A model generated the notes under the pieces. It saw only the letters and a list, made by a program, of their open reading frames with translations. It was not told the DNA's origin and did no database searches. The position numbers were made by a program, and so were the translations under genes. Of a stretch of 64,000 bases of DNA, positions 10,116 to 18,691 are shown one piece after another (position 1 is the stretch's first letter; every line of letters starts with the position of its first letter). This DNA comes from Flammeovirgaceae bacterium UBA6059 (GTDB lineage Bacteria; Bacteroidota; Bacteroidia; Cytophagales; Cyclobacteriaceae): assembly GCA_002435755.1 (NCBI GenBank), contig DIYH01000022.1, positions 95,530 to 159,529 on the forward strand. Reading direction: 5' to 3'.

Positions 10116-10880
10116 ATGAGATTTCTGAATTACACTTTTCTATTGGTCACGATTATCGGATGCTCCAATGTCACAGTCAAAGAAGGTGATGGCAGCAAGG
10201 TATCACATGAGACGTGGGATGTACTACTCAAGAAGTATGTCACGACTGACGGTTTTGTTGATTACAAGGGTATACAGAAGGAGAAAGACGAGCTGGACAG
10301 CTATCTCAGAACACTTGAGGCCAACCCACCAAACAGAGAAGTATGGAGTGAGCAAGAGCAAATAGCTTACTGGATCAATGCTTATAATGCCTATACTATC
10401 GATCTGATTCTACAGTATTATCCGCTCAATAGCATCAAGGATATTGGTAGCACAATACAGGTTCCGTTTGTCAACACACCCTGGGATATCAAGTTCATTG
10501 AGATTGCAGGAGAAAAATATGATCTCAACAATATCGAGCATGGTATTCTGCGCAAGGATTTTGATGAACCTCGTATCCATTTCGCAGTGAATTGTGCGAG
10601 TTTCAGCTGTCCGGCGTTACGTGCTGAAGCCTACACTGGTGAAAAACTAGAGATCCAACTTGAAGAGCAGGCAAGATTGTTCATCAACGATGACCGAAAA
10701 AACAAAATCGCCGATGGTAAAGCGCAGCTCTCCAAACTCTTCAGTTGGTACAGCGGTGACTTCAATGATGATATGTCCGTAGAGGGCTACATCAACCAAT
10801 ATGCTGATATGAAAATTACCTCGTCCACTGATGTAGACTACCTCGACTATGACTGGTCACTAAATGACCTACCAGAATAA
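10116..10880 (+). CDS. DUF547-domain lipoprotein
   Basis: Exported lipoprotein of 254 residues and unknown biochemical role. The N-terminus MRFLNYTFLLVTIIGC is a short lipoprotein signal whose lipobox Cys is followed by SNV. I therefore chose the ATG at 10116 over the in-frame ATG at 10098, which would put six polar residues before the signal. The DUF547 signatures are clear: QIAYWINAYNAYTIDLILQ and IHFAVNCASFSCPALR, with the paired Cys and conserved Asn typical of the family. DUF547 is widespread in bacteria and in plant proteins but has no agreed function. The gene stands divergent from the antiporter. Confidence 0.85.
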   Translation: MRFLNYTFLLVTIIGCSNVTVKEGDGSKVSHETWDVLLKKYVTTDGFVDYKGIQKEKDELDSYLRTLEANPPNREVWSEQEQIAYWINAYNAYTIDLILQYYPLNSIKDIGSTIQVPFVNTPWDIKFIEIAGEKYDLNNIEHGILRKDFDEPRIHFAVNCASFSCPALRAEAYTGEKLEIQLEEQARLFINDDRKNKIADGKAQLSKLFSWYSGDFNDDMSVEGYINQYADMKITSSTDVDYLDYDWSLNDLPE

Positions 10881-10950
10881 TCATAGTTGATTAACCTCAA
10901 AAGGTTTCTGTTGATAACGGGGCATTTTATCTTCGGCAAAATTTTAGCTT

Positions 10951-11532
10951 ATGAAAAGTGTCTGTGTCTTCTGCGCCTCAAGCAAGGGTTCCGAGCCTTA
11001 TTTTATCGAGCAGTCCTATGCCCTTGGGCAACATCTTGCTGAAAATGATATTTGCCTGATCTTCGGAGGTTCCAAGGTTGGCTTGATGGGTGAAGTAGCC
11101 CGTGGAGTACTAGAAAACGGTGGTCAAGTCACAGGAGTGATCCCAAAGTTTCTGGCACGCAAAGAGGTAGCACACGATGGTATCCAGGAGCTAATCACTG
11201 TTGAGACCATGCACCAACGGAAAACAAAAATGTCGGAGTTGGCTGAAGGCTTCATAGCACTCCCGGGCGGTTTTGGTACGCTTGAGGAACTCTGCGAAAT
11301 ACTAACATGGGCACAACTACAGCTCATCAAAGCACCCGTGGCTGTCCTTAACTGGAAAGGATACTATGATGACCTTGTGTCTCTATTAGATCGAATGATG
11401 AAAGAGGAACTGCTCAAAAAGGCTAACGCTGACCTCCTAATGGTAGAATCAGAGTACACCGAGCTGATCGATAAGATGAAAGCGTATGAAGCTCCAAAAG
11501 AAAGCTTTTGGGCTAAACTTGATCTCACATGA
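10951..11532 (+). CDS. LOG-family nucleoside 5'-monophosphate phosphoribohydrolase
   Basis: Cytoplasmic enzyme of 193 residues in the LOG (Lonely Guy, TIGR00730) family, which cleaves the N-glycosidic bond of nucleoside monophosphates; plant members activate cytokinins. The Rossmann-like fold shows GGSKVGLMGEVA (40-50) and the signature PGGFGTLEEL (105-114), which holds the catalytic Glu and phosphate-binding Gly residues. MHQRKTKM supplies the conserved Arg. The physiological substrate in this organism is unknown. The TGA stop ends one base before the stop of the convergent oxidoreductase gene, so the two genes abut with no spacer. Confidence 0.9.
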   Translation: MKSVCVFCASSKGSEPYFIEQSYALGQHLAENDICLIFGGSKVGLMGEVARGVLENGGQVTGVIPKFLARKEVAHDGIQELITVETMHQRKTKMSELAEGFIALPGGFGTLEELCEILTWAQLQLIKAPVAVLNWKGYYDDLVSLLDRMMKEELLKKANADLLMVESEYTELIDKMKAYEAPKESFWAKLDLT

Positions 11533-12615
11533 TTACAGTTTCACTCTTTGGCCTGTACTGGCACTTTCTTTCGCGGCTTCTAATATCTCCACCACGAGCA
11601 TATTGTTTGTGAGAGCAGAGAGGTCAAAGTCCTCTATAGACAGGTGACCTTTGATCAAGGCAGCCATATATGCAAACGGGTCATCAAGTGGAGCTGAACG
11701 TTCTTCTAGTGAGAGTGAAACGGGTTCCTGGTCCTCGCCAAATTGATAAGTCAAGTCATTTCGGTTATGCACCAGCACTTGGCCAGTTGCTCCATAGACT
11801 TCCATGTCTTTTCGGGAGACGGGCCAATTCCAACTTGCCTGAATGATCACCTGGGCTTTTGCATATTCTAAAATGATAGTGGCCTCATCATCCACCTTTG
11901 GGTAGATCTCAGGTTTGATCTGTTGTGTTAAGGCCATTACTGATAAAGGTCGCTCACCTTTCATCAGCCAAGTCGCAAGATTGGCTCCATAGCAGCCAAA
12001 GTCAGTCAATGCACCAGCTCCATTTAGCGAAGGGTCCGTCAACCACTCTAAGAATTCATCATTGACCCCAATCTCTTTAGGACCAGGATGTCCGTCATGG
12101 ATGACAAGCTTTCTTATATCTCCAAGCTTACCTGCATCGAGCGCATCTTGAGCCCAGAAATGTGTGGCATACCAAGTTGTTTCATAGTTCGTCAATAGAT
12201 GGATATCATGTTCCTCCGCCAACTCCTTCATTTTTATAGCATGCTCATTGCTAACAGCCAGTGGCTTCTCTACCATCACATGAATTTTGCGTGGAGCACA
12301 GTACTCGATTACCTCCATATGTTCATAGATACTGCCAAATGCAGTAACAGCTTCAGGAGCGGTAGCGGCTATCATTTCCTCCATCGTCGGGTACCAAAGC
12401 TTTGGATCAAGTCCATGCTGGGTGATGTATCGATCTGCCAGATCTTTGTTAGGTTCAGCGATCCCCACAATCTCAACATCACCTCGATCAGGACGACCTA
12501 ACAGCCAATGGACATGAGTATGGGTAAGACCAACCACTCCTATTTTAAGCGGCTGGGCCACAAGTTGAAAACTGAGTGACATAAATAAGATGATTACAAA
12601 GAGGTGACATTTCAT
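11533..12615 (-). CDS. Exported Gfo/Idh/MocA-family oxidoreductase
   Basis: NAD(P)-dependent dehydrogenase of the Gfo/Idh/MocA family, 360 residues, usually acting on sugars or inositols. The first 21 residues form a Sec-type signal peptide ending in VAQ. The Rossmann motif IGVVGLTHTHVHW follows directly, where GxGxxG is altered to GLTHTH. The lysine motif VMVEKPLAV (EKP) and the C-terminal alpha/beta domain (DFGCYGANLATWL) are present. Export of a nucleotide-cofactor enzyme without a twin-Arg motif is odd, although signal-bearing members of this family are frequent in Bacteroidota. The substrate is unknown. Its 3' end abuts the LOG gene. Confidence 0.82.
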   Translation of the reverse strand: MKCHLFVIILFMSLSFQLVAQPLKIGVVGLTHTHVHWLLGRPDRGDVEIVGIAEPNKDLADRYITQHGLDPKLWYPTMEEMIAATAPEAVTAFGSIYEHMEVIEYCAPRKIHVMVEKPLAVSNEHAIKMKELAEEHDIHLLTNYETTWYATHFWAQDALDAGKLGDIRKLVIHDGHPGPKEIGVNDEFLEWLTDPSLNGAGALTDFGCYGANLATWLMKGERPLSVMALTQQIKPEIYPKVDDEATIILEYAKAQVIIQASWNWPVSRKDMEVYGATGQVLVHNRNDLTYQFGEDQEPVSLSLEERSAPLDDPFAYMAALIKGHLSIEDFDLSALTNNMLVVEILEAAKESASTGQRVKL

Positions 12616-12955
12616 GATTCAAATAAAACTGACCCGCGCCAAGATACATCGTGTCAAGGAAATTATAGATGAAGTAACAGCATATGCGTTAACATCACTC
12701 CTTAGAAACCTAATCAGCATAAAAGCCTGCTGATTAGGTTGCAGATGCCCACAATCTTGCATAGGCAAGCTCTCTGACCATGGGCACAACGGTCTGTAGC
12801 GAGGAGATCATAAAGCTATGGGCTTTGTAATAGTGAGTTGATCTAACCTCCCCTAGTTCATCAAAAGAATTCTCAAATCATTTGTCCTGCCACTGACATC
12901 AATTTGCTAACCCGGTTTATCGTCTACCGTTTCTTAGACACAACTAGCGTAAACT
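12616..12955. other. 340-bp intergenic region between divergent genes
   Basis: No coding frame with family resemblance was seen. The segment is rich in inverted repeats (see the hairpin at 12707-12740). A second nested set lies at about 12746-12791, where TGCCCA pairs with TGGGCA around an inner CTTGC/GCAAG. It must hold the promoters of both flanking genes. A possible promoter for the plus-strand gene is TTG at 12904-12906 with TACCGTTT at 12925-12932, a poor match to the Bacteroidota consensus. Confidence 0.5.
12707..12740. repeat. Perfect 13-bp inverted repeat (hairpin)
   Basis: AACCTAATCAGCA (12707-12719) and TGCTGATTAGGTT (12728-12740) are exact reverse complements around an 8-base loop. 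No T-run follows on either strand, so it is not a standard terminator. It sits about 90 bases upstream of the oxidoreductase start and 215 bases upstream of the DUF6503 gene. It could be an operator, a transcript-stabilising structure or the relic of a mobile element; the sequence does not decide. Confidence 0.75.
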
Positions 12956-13735
12956 ATGAGAACACTTATTTATCTATTGATTCTTCTTGCTCTGTCCACA
13001 GCGTGCGATCCTGAAAGACAGAAAATGATTGAGGAGGAAAAAGCCGCAAGAGCTGACACTGCTCAAACATTCATTAACAATGCCATCATTGTGCACGGTG
13101 GTAATAGGTTCACAGGGCGTACAGTAGAATTTGATTTCCGTAAGCGTCATTACTCTGTAGTCCGGACCGACGATCAATACATCTATACCCGTACATATGA
13201 TCACGACAGTCTGGGTCATGTTCAAGACACACTTGTAAACAGTACTTCCTTTACTAGATACAGAAATGGTGAACTTCAGGAGCTCAATGAAGAATGGCAA
13301 GGCAGATTAGGCAACTCAGTCAACTCTGTGCTTTATTTCACGCAGCTACCCTTCGGTCTCAACGATCCGGCCGTGATGAAGAGTTATCTTGGTGAAACAA
13401 CAGTTGATGGGCAACCCTATCATAAAATTCAGATCACTTTCAAACAAGAAGGAGGTGGGGATGACTTTGATGATATCTATGTCTACTGGATCCACAGAGA
13501 TGAGTTTACCCTGGACTATCTGGGTTATGAATTCAGCGTCAACGGCGGAGGCACTAGATTCAGAAAGGCCATTGATCGACAAGTTATCAATGGTATCGTC
13601 TTCCAAAACTATATCAACTATAAAGCAGAAGATAAAGATACTCCTATCGGAATACATGATGAGCTTTTCGACAAAGGTGAACTTATCGAGCTATCACGAA
13701 TAATCAATACGGACATCAGCGTAGTTGAAAACTAG
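12956..13735 (+). CDS. DUF6503-family lipoprotein
   Basis: Exported lipoprotein of 259 residues from a Bacteroidota-specific family of unknown function. The N-terminus MRTLIYLLILLALSTAC is a lipoprotein signal with the lipobox Cys at 17. After a charged linker (EEEKAARAD) comes the family hallmark INNAIIVHGGNRF, then FDFRKRHYSVVRTD and a set of predicted beta strands such as YHKIQITFKQEGGGDDFDD and YLGYEFSVNGGGTRFR. The fold resembles periplasmic lipid- or ligand-carrier barrels, but that is inference. The stop lies eight bases from the stop of convergent lgt. Confidence 0.75.
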   Translation: MRTLIYLLILLALSTACDPERQKMIEEEKAARADTAQTFINNAIIVHGGNRFTGRTVEFDFRKRHYSVVRTDDQYIYTRTYDHDSLGHVQDTLVNSTSFTRYRNGELQELNEEWQGRLGNSVNSVLYFTQLPFGLNDPAVMKSYLGETTVDGQPYHKIQITFKQEGGGDDFDDIYVYWIHRDEFTLDYLGYEFSVNGGGTRFRKAIDRQVINGIVFQNYINYKAEDKDTPIGIHDELFDKGELIELSRIINTDISVVEN

Positions 13736-13743
13736 GCTTTCTC

Positions 13744-14829
13744 TCATTGCTTCTTCGGCCCCAGTGCTCTTACAAAAACGATCAAGCCTACGATGAAGAG
13801 AGGGATGCTCAACCATTGCCCCATATTCAACGGTATATCAGCTTCCCAGGCTTCCTGGTTCTCCTTAACAAATTCATCAAGAAACCTAAGCGACCAGAGC
13901 ATCATCATAAAGAGGCCAAAAATGAACCCATTATTGATCCTGTCCCTATGGTGATACCAGATATGTGCAAATAGGAAAAACATGATCAGGCAGTAAAAAG
14001 ATTCATAAAGTTGTGCTGGATGCCTGGCGATACCAAGGGTGTGTACCTCAGCATAGTAATGGCGTTTTAATTGATAAAAATCTACGATGAGCGGTTTGTC
14101 CGGGTTGACATATACATGGGCATTCGCCTCTTTATAATTGATGAACGCATTTTTGACGCTAGTCTCATAGTAGTCTACTGTCTTGATCTCGTCAATGGCC
14201 AATCCACGTTTGTACTTTATGATGATTTTCATAGGTACATGACCGGGCTGCTCTGCCTCTGCCCTGCCTCCTCTCTCAAAGGTCACTTCTTCCACATTAT
14301 CCCCACTACGATAGGTTAGCAAGTCCTCAACATTTTTGGAAAACACTACTCCAAAATTGCTGTCAGTAGGGACACCCAATATTTCTGAATTCATAAAGTT
14401 ACCCATACGGATACATGCTCCAGTGATGCATGTCACTATCGCAATGCGATCAAGTATCCAGAGATATTTGATTTTTTGATCTTTGGCAAACAACCAAAGT
14501 GCGATCAACATCCCTATCGCCCCACCGTGACTTGCTAGCCCCCCTTTCCATACTTTGAATATCTCCAAAGGGTTAGACAAATAGTAGGCCGGATCATAGA
14601 AAAGGCAGTGTCCTAAACGAGCCCCTACCACTACCGCAATCACCAGGTAGAGTGTTATCTTGTCTACAGCTCTCTCATTGAGTCCTTCTTTGCGGTAGAC
14701 AAAAAACATGATCTGCTGACTAATGATAAAGCCTAGCGCAAAAAAGAATCCGTACCATCTCGGTACATCAAGACCTGGGAAGATGTTTGGGTCAGGACTC
14801 CAGATCAGAAAAAAGGACAGTACAGACAT
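13744..14829 (-). CDS. lgt: Prolipoprotein diacylglyceryl transferase
   Basis: Inner-membrane enzyme that transfers a diacylglyceryl group from phosphatidylglycerol to the lipobox Cys of prolipoproteins, the first step in making the lipoproteins encoded nearby. Signatures are GARLGHCLFYDP, the active-site loop KGGLASHGGAIG, and RMGNFMNSEILG, the catalytic-Arg signature. RHPAQLYES is the last conserved block. At 361 residues it is longer than the usual 260-300. The excess is one hydrophilic insertion of roughly 85 residues between NFGVVF and RHPAQLYES, on the periplasmic side. The start at 14829 (MSVLSFFLIWSPDPNIF) is normal. trkH ends three bases upstream on the same strand. Confidence 0.93.
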   Translation of the reverse strand: MSVLSFFLIWSPDPNIFPGLDVPRWYGFFFALGFIISQQIMFFVYRKEGLNERAVDKITLYLVIAVVVGARLGHCLFYDPAYYLSNPLEIFKVWKGGLASHGGAIGMLIALWLFAKDQKIKYLWILDRIAIVTCITGACIRMGNFMNSEILGVPTDSNFGVVFSKNVEDLLTYRSGDNVEEVTFERGGRAEAEQPGHVPMKIIIKYKRGLAIDEIKTVDYYETSVKNAFINYKEANAHVYVNPDKPLIVDFYQLKRHYYAEVHTLGIARHPAQLYESFYCLIMFFLFAHIWYHHRDRINNGFIFGLFMMMLWSLRFLDEFVKENQEAWEADIPLNMGQWLSIPLFIVGLIVFVRALGPKKQ

Positions 14830-14832
14830 GGA

Positions 14833-16293
14833 TCAATATTTTCTCCAAAAATAAGGTGTCAAAATCATTAATACAGTAAATAGCTCAAGGCGGCCGATCA
14901 ACATTAGAATGGCCAAAAACACTTTGCCAGCTTCAGGGATATGAGCAAAGTTGTCTACTGGTCCAACCGAGCCGATTCCAGGTCCGATGTTTCCGAGGCA
15001 TGTAGCAGTAGAGCCTATAGCCGTCATAAAATCTACCCCTAGCATTGCCATCACCAACGAGCCGAGGGCGAATATACTAATGTAGATCATGATAAAGGCC
15101 AGGATGTTGAACGTAATGTCCCGACTCACAGCCTGACCATTGAATCGTACTGGAATGATAGCTGAAGGATGCAATTGACGCTTAAGCTCAAGAAAGGAAT
15201 TTTTAATAAGGATGATATGTCTGACCAACTTCACTCCACCAGCTGTGGATCCTGCGGAAGCGCCTAAAAACATCATGATAAAGAAAAGCACAGTGATAAA
15301 ACTGGCCCATTGTGTATAGTCAGTAGTGATGTATCCTGTGGTTGTGATGACTGACACTACCTGAAACAGTGAGGTTCTGATCGTCTCCTCGACAGGCATG
15401 CCAACATCCAATAGGAGCAGCATGCCTCCAATCACCACGGTCAGTCCAAGCAGTATACCTCCATAGTACCTGAGTTCTTCATTGTTCAACACTTTTTTTA
15501 AGTCCGCTTTGAGCACGAAATAAGAAACTGTGAAGTTCGTCCCAGCCAAAAACATGAATACAATAATGACATACTGGATAAAAGGTGAGGAGAAATGTGC
15601 AATACTATCATTCTTAGTACTAAATCCTCCGGTAGCCATCGTGGTAAGTCCATGATTGATAGCATCATAGAAACCCATGCCGCCCAACCATAACAACATG
15701 GTTTCGACAAAAGTCAGGCCTAAGTAAATGAACCAAAGGCGCTTAGCGGTCTCCTTGATTCGTGGTTGAAGCTTGTCAGGAGAGATGCCTGGTGCTTCTG
15801 CCACAAAAAGCTGCATACCGCCGATCCCAAGGATGGGCAGGATGGCAACCGCCAGTACAATGATGCCCATGCCTCCTATCCATTGGGTCAAACTGCGCCA
15901 AAACAGTATGCCTTTGTGAACTGACTCGATATCTGTAAGAATGCTAGCTCCTGTAGTGCTATAACCAGAAACGGTCTCAAAAAAAGCATCTGCCACTGAT
16001 GGGATCGCACCACTAAATAGATACGGTAGCATCCCAAACAACGACATGATCAACCATCCTCCCGTTACAATGAGGTAGCCATCTTTTTTCTTGAGCTCTT
16101 TGGTAGCAGGATTTCTGGTAAGAAAAGAGAGCATACTACCAAAGGCAATCGTAATACCGCCAGCTAACGCAATAGCCATGAAATCTCCCTCAGAATAGTA
16201 TAGACTAAAGGGGATACAGATGAACATAAACGCCCCATTGAGCATCAACAAGAGGCCCAGGATATTGCCAATGACTGGATAGTTAAATCTCAT
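14833..16293 (-). CDS. trkH: Trk potassium uptake protein, membrane channel subunit
   Basis: Potassium-translocating subunit of the Trk system, 486 residues. Four pore loops supply the selectivity filter: STTGASIL, MATGGFSTK, TTTGYITTD and LGNIGPGIG, each with the key Gly. Eight to ten membrane helices surround them. An in-frame ATG lies further upstream (16323). I chose 16293 (MRFNYPVIGN) because its ATG overlaps the trkA stop as ATGA, the usual coupling in an operon, and because the longer version starts inside the trkA coding end. It works with the cytoplasmic TrkA ring encoded immediately before it. lgt follows after three bases. Confidence 0.93.
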   Translation of the reverse strand: MRFNYPVIGNILGLLLMLNGAFMFICIPFSLYYSEGDFMAIALAGGITIAFGSMLSFLTRNPATKELKKKDGYLIVTGGWLIMSLFGMLPYLFSGAIPSVADAFFETVSGYSTTGASILTDIESVHKGILFWRSLTQWIGGMGIIVLAVAILPILGIGGMQLFVAEAPGISPDKLQPRIKETAKRLWFIYLGLTFVETMLLWLGGMGFYDAINHGLTTMATGGFSTKNDSIAHFSSPFIQYVIIVFMFLAGTNFTVSYFVLKADLKKVLNNEELRYYGGILLGLTVVIGGMLLLLDVGMPVEETIRTSLFQVVSVITTTGYITTDYTQWASFITVLFFIMMFLGASAGSTAGGVKLVRHIILIKNSFLELKRQLHPSAIIPVRFNGQAVSRDITFNILAFIMIYISIFALGSLVMAMLGVDFMTAIGSTATCLGNIGPGIGSVGPVDNFAHIPEAGKVFLAILMLIGRLELFTVLMILTPYFWRKY

Positions 16294-17630
16294 TTGAAGA
16301 AGCTTTCCACCTTGTGGATGCATTCAGGTCTTGATAGTACGACGACCCTATCCTTAGGTTGGAACATGAAGTTGCCACGCACGGTGTAGCCTTTGCCGTT
16401 TCTGATTATACCGCCAACAATTGCGGTTTCAGGAAATTTGATGTTTTGAAGCTCTTGATCCAGGATTTTGGATTTCTCCTTGACCTCAAACTCAAGAATT
16501 TCAGCATTAACTCCGTGTATTGAAGTAAGGTTGAGCACCTCACCTTTGCGAATATAGCGGAAAATAAAATTAGCGGCAATGAGCTTCTTATTGATCATGG
16601 TATCCACACCTATGTTCTGTGACAGGTGGATGTAGTCCATGTTTTCTACCAATGCAATGGTCTTGTTAACTCCGTGATTCTTGGCTACAAGGGAGGAGAT
16701 AATGTTCGTCTCAGAGTTGCCAGTCACAGCAATGAAGGCATCCATATCCTTAATGCCTTCTTCCGATAGGAGCTCTACATCCCTTCCATCACCATTGATG
16801 ATAAGGGTATCAGGGAGCATATTGGCCATCTCAAAGCACTTCTCTTTGTCTTTTTCGATCAGCTTGATGTTGTACTTCTTGCTGAGGTTTTTAGCGGTGT
16901 TGAAGCCAATCTTACTGCCACCCAGGATCATTATATTTTTGATGGGTACACGTTTCTTACCGGTAAGGCTCAGCACATGGTCTACCCCGTCAGGTTGAGC
17001 AACGAAGTAAGCATGGTCCCCAACCTCAAATTTGTTTTCACCATGGGGTATTATCGTTTTCTGATCTCTCAAAATGGCCACCGTGGTGAAGTTATGATCA
17101 GGGTTGAGATAAGCTGTTTCCGTTAGTGTCTTGCCGTTCAGCTCACTTTCTTCTTCAACAGTAATTCCCATTAGCGATAGCATACCCTTGTCAAATTCGA
17201 ACGAATCAGTACTTGCCGATTCTTTCAGCAGGCGCTTGATCTCTCTTGCCGCCAGTGACTCAGGTGAAATGATCTCATCTATGCCTATATCCTTAAGATC
17301 AAGTTTGTCCTTGCGGTGCAAGTATTCAGTATTAGAAATACGGGCAATCGTACGCATTGCGCCAAGATTTTTACCTATGATGCAAGTCGCGATATTCGTT
17401 TCTTCTGATTCAGTTACTGCTATTAGCAAGTCTGCTTTTGAGACTTTGGCTTCCTCCAGTACCCTGAATGATGTAGCACTACCGCGAATGGTACCAACGT
17501 CAAGATGGTTAGCGGTGTATGCGAGGCGCTCGGCATCCAGGTCGATGATTACGATATCCTGCTCCTCGTAGGCCAACAACTTAGCAAGGTGAAAACCTAC
17601 ATCTCCTGCCCCAGCAATAATAATCCTCAT
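16290..17630 (-). CDS. trkA: Trk potassium uptake protein, NAD-binding regulatory subunit
   Basis: Cytoplasmic gating subunit of the Trk potassium system, 446 residues, made of two RCK units. The first begins MRIIIAGAGDVGFHLAKLL (GxGxxG, residues 7-12) with DLD near 30 binding the adenosine ribose. A TrkA-C domain follows (ELNGKTLTETAYLNPDH). The second RCK unit starts at IMILGGSKIGFNTAKNL and ends in another TrkA-C. Length and domain order match E. coli TrkA. The stop overlaps the trkH start (ATGA), so the pair is translationally coupled. Confidence 0.93.
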   Translation of the reverse strand: MRIIIAGAGDVGFHLAKLLAYEEQDIVIIDLDAERLAYTANHLDVGTIRGSATSFRVLEEAKVSKADLLIAVTESEETNIATCIIGKNLGAMRTIARISNTEYLHRKDKLDLKDIGIDEIISPESLAAREIKRLLKESASTDSFEFDKGMLSLMGITVEEESELNGKTLTETAYLNPDHNFTTVAILRDQKTIIPHGENKFEVGDHAYFVAQPDGVDHVLSLTGKKRVPIKNIMILGGSKIGFNTAKNLSKKYNIKLIEKDKEKCFEMANMLPDTLIINGDGRDVELLSEEGIKDMDAFIAVTGNSETNIISSLVAKNHGVNKTIALVENMDYIHLSQNIGVDTMINKKLIAANFIFRYIRKGEVLNLTSIHGVNAEILEFEVKEKSKILDQELQNIKFPETAIVGGIIRNGKGYTVRGNFMFQPKDRVVVLSRPECIHKVESFFK

Positions 17631-17785
17631 GGAAATTGCAGCTAGTTATAAGCGTGCAAATATACGAAAACTCATACCGGTGTGTTATCAGCCCAATTAT
17701 TTTTCGATGATCACCGTCTCAGCATCGTTGAGCCAACCTAAGATCATCAAATGAAGTACCTTACAAAGCAAATCTTTAGACCTGT

Positions 17786-18691
17786 ATGTCCAGCCTGCAT
17801 ATACTCAATGGTACCGCTACACTTGACCTTTTTAGAAAGAGTGGTATCAAAGGTGAAGTTGTCGTTTGGAACGAAATACTTTCTGAAGGACCCACCCTCG
17901 TGGATATAGCCAGTGAAGACTTTCGGAGCACCAGACAAACCTATACGGCACAAGCATTCATGAGTAGTGGATATGATGATATCGTCTGGGGCATTTGGAA
18001 CGTGCTCAATTCAGGTCAGCCGTTTGACGAGATCATTTGCTGGTACGAATATGATCTTTTCTGTCAGGTCAATTTTATGGCTATGATACACTGGCTCTCA
18101 GAGAACAGGCCAGATGGTAAGCTGTCCATTGTATGCTCAGGTCTCAACGATTCCGATAGATTAGTTGGGCTTGGTGAACGTGCTCCCGATGAGTACAATT
18201 CTTTGCTTAAGCAAAAAGTAACCCTGACGAATGCTCAAAAAAAAGAAGCATCGCAGGTGTGGAAATGTTACTGTTCCGAACAGCACGATCAACTTCTGCA
18301 CATCTCACAGCGATCATCGCTACCCTACCTCCATGAGGCCTTGGCAGCACATGTTCGTCGCTTTCCATGGACAACCGATGGCCTCAGTGAACATCAGCGC
18401 ATGATTTTAAGTTGGGTCAAAGAAGGTGTTACCTCTCAGCGACAACTGGTTGGGAAGTGCCTTCGCAATAACGGTTACTATGGCTTTGGAGACCTTCAGT
18501 ATTTTAATATGATCGATACGCTTGATAGTTATATTGACTGGGAGAATGAAGCTCTGTCCGAACTCGGGATGGAGGCAATAGATGGTTCTATCAACCCAGG
18601 CGCTCTGCCAACAGCAACTACCTACGGTGGTGCATCGACTGCAAGTTTTAAGTTTGATCCCGATTTAAAACATCTGACACCATGTCAGTAA
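17786..18691 (+). CDS. DUF1835-domain protein
   Basis: Probably cytoplasmic protein of 301 residues with no signal peptide or membrane helix. The N-terminus SLHILNGTATLDLFRKSGI followed by GEVVVWNEILSEGPT is the DUF1835 hallmark. The C-terminal part (SLPYLHEALAAHVRRFPWT, NGLSEHQ-like, then YFGFGDLQYFNMI-like) fits the DUF3658-type partner domain seen with it. No enzymatic activity is established for the family. The start at 17786 gives the canonical N-terminus. The 3' end overlaps the DUF1295 gene by ten bases, so the two are probably translated together. Confidence 0.78.
   Translation: MSSLHILNGTATLDLFRKSGIKGEVVVWNEILSEGPTLVDIASEDFRSTRQTYTAQAFMSSGYDDIVWGIWNVLNSGQPFDEIICWYEYDLFCQVNFMAMIHWLSENRPDGKLSIVCSGLNDSDRLVGLGERAPDEYNSLLKQKVTLTNAQKKEASQVWKCYCSEQHDQLLHISQRSSLPYLHEALAAHVRRFPWTTDGLSEHQRMILSWVKEGVTSQRQLVGKCLRNNGYYGFGDLQYFNMIDTLDSYIDWENEALSELGMEAIDGSINPGALPTATTYGGASTASFKFDPDLKHLTPCQ

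Noticed and set aside
10893..10906. AACCTCAAAAGGTT considered as another LytTR site
   Set aside because: Single copy, forms its own small inverted repeat, and no 21-bp partner.
17131..17571. 146-codon Ser-rich plus-strand frame inside trkA
   Set aside because: Low-complexity shadow of a real gene.
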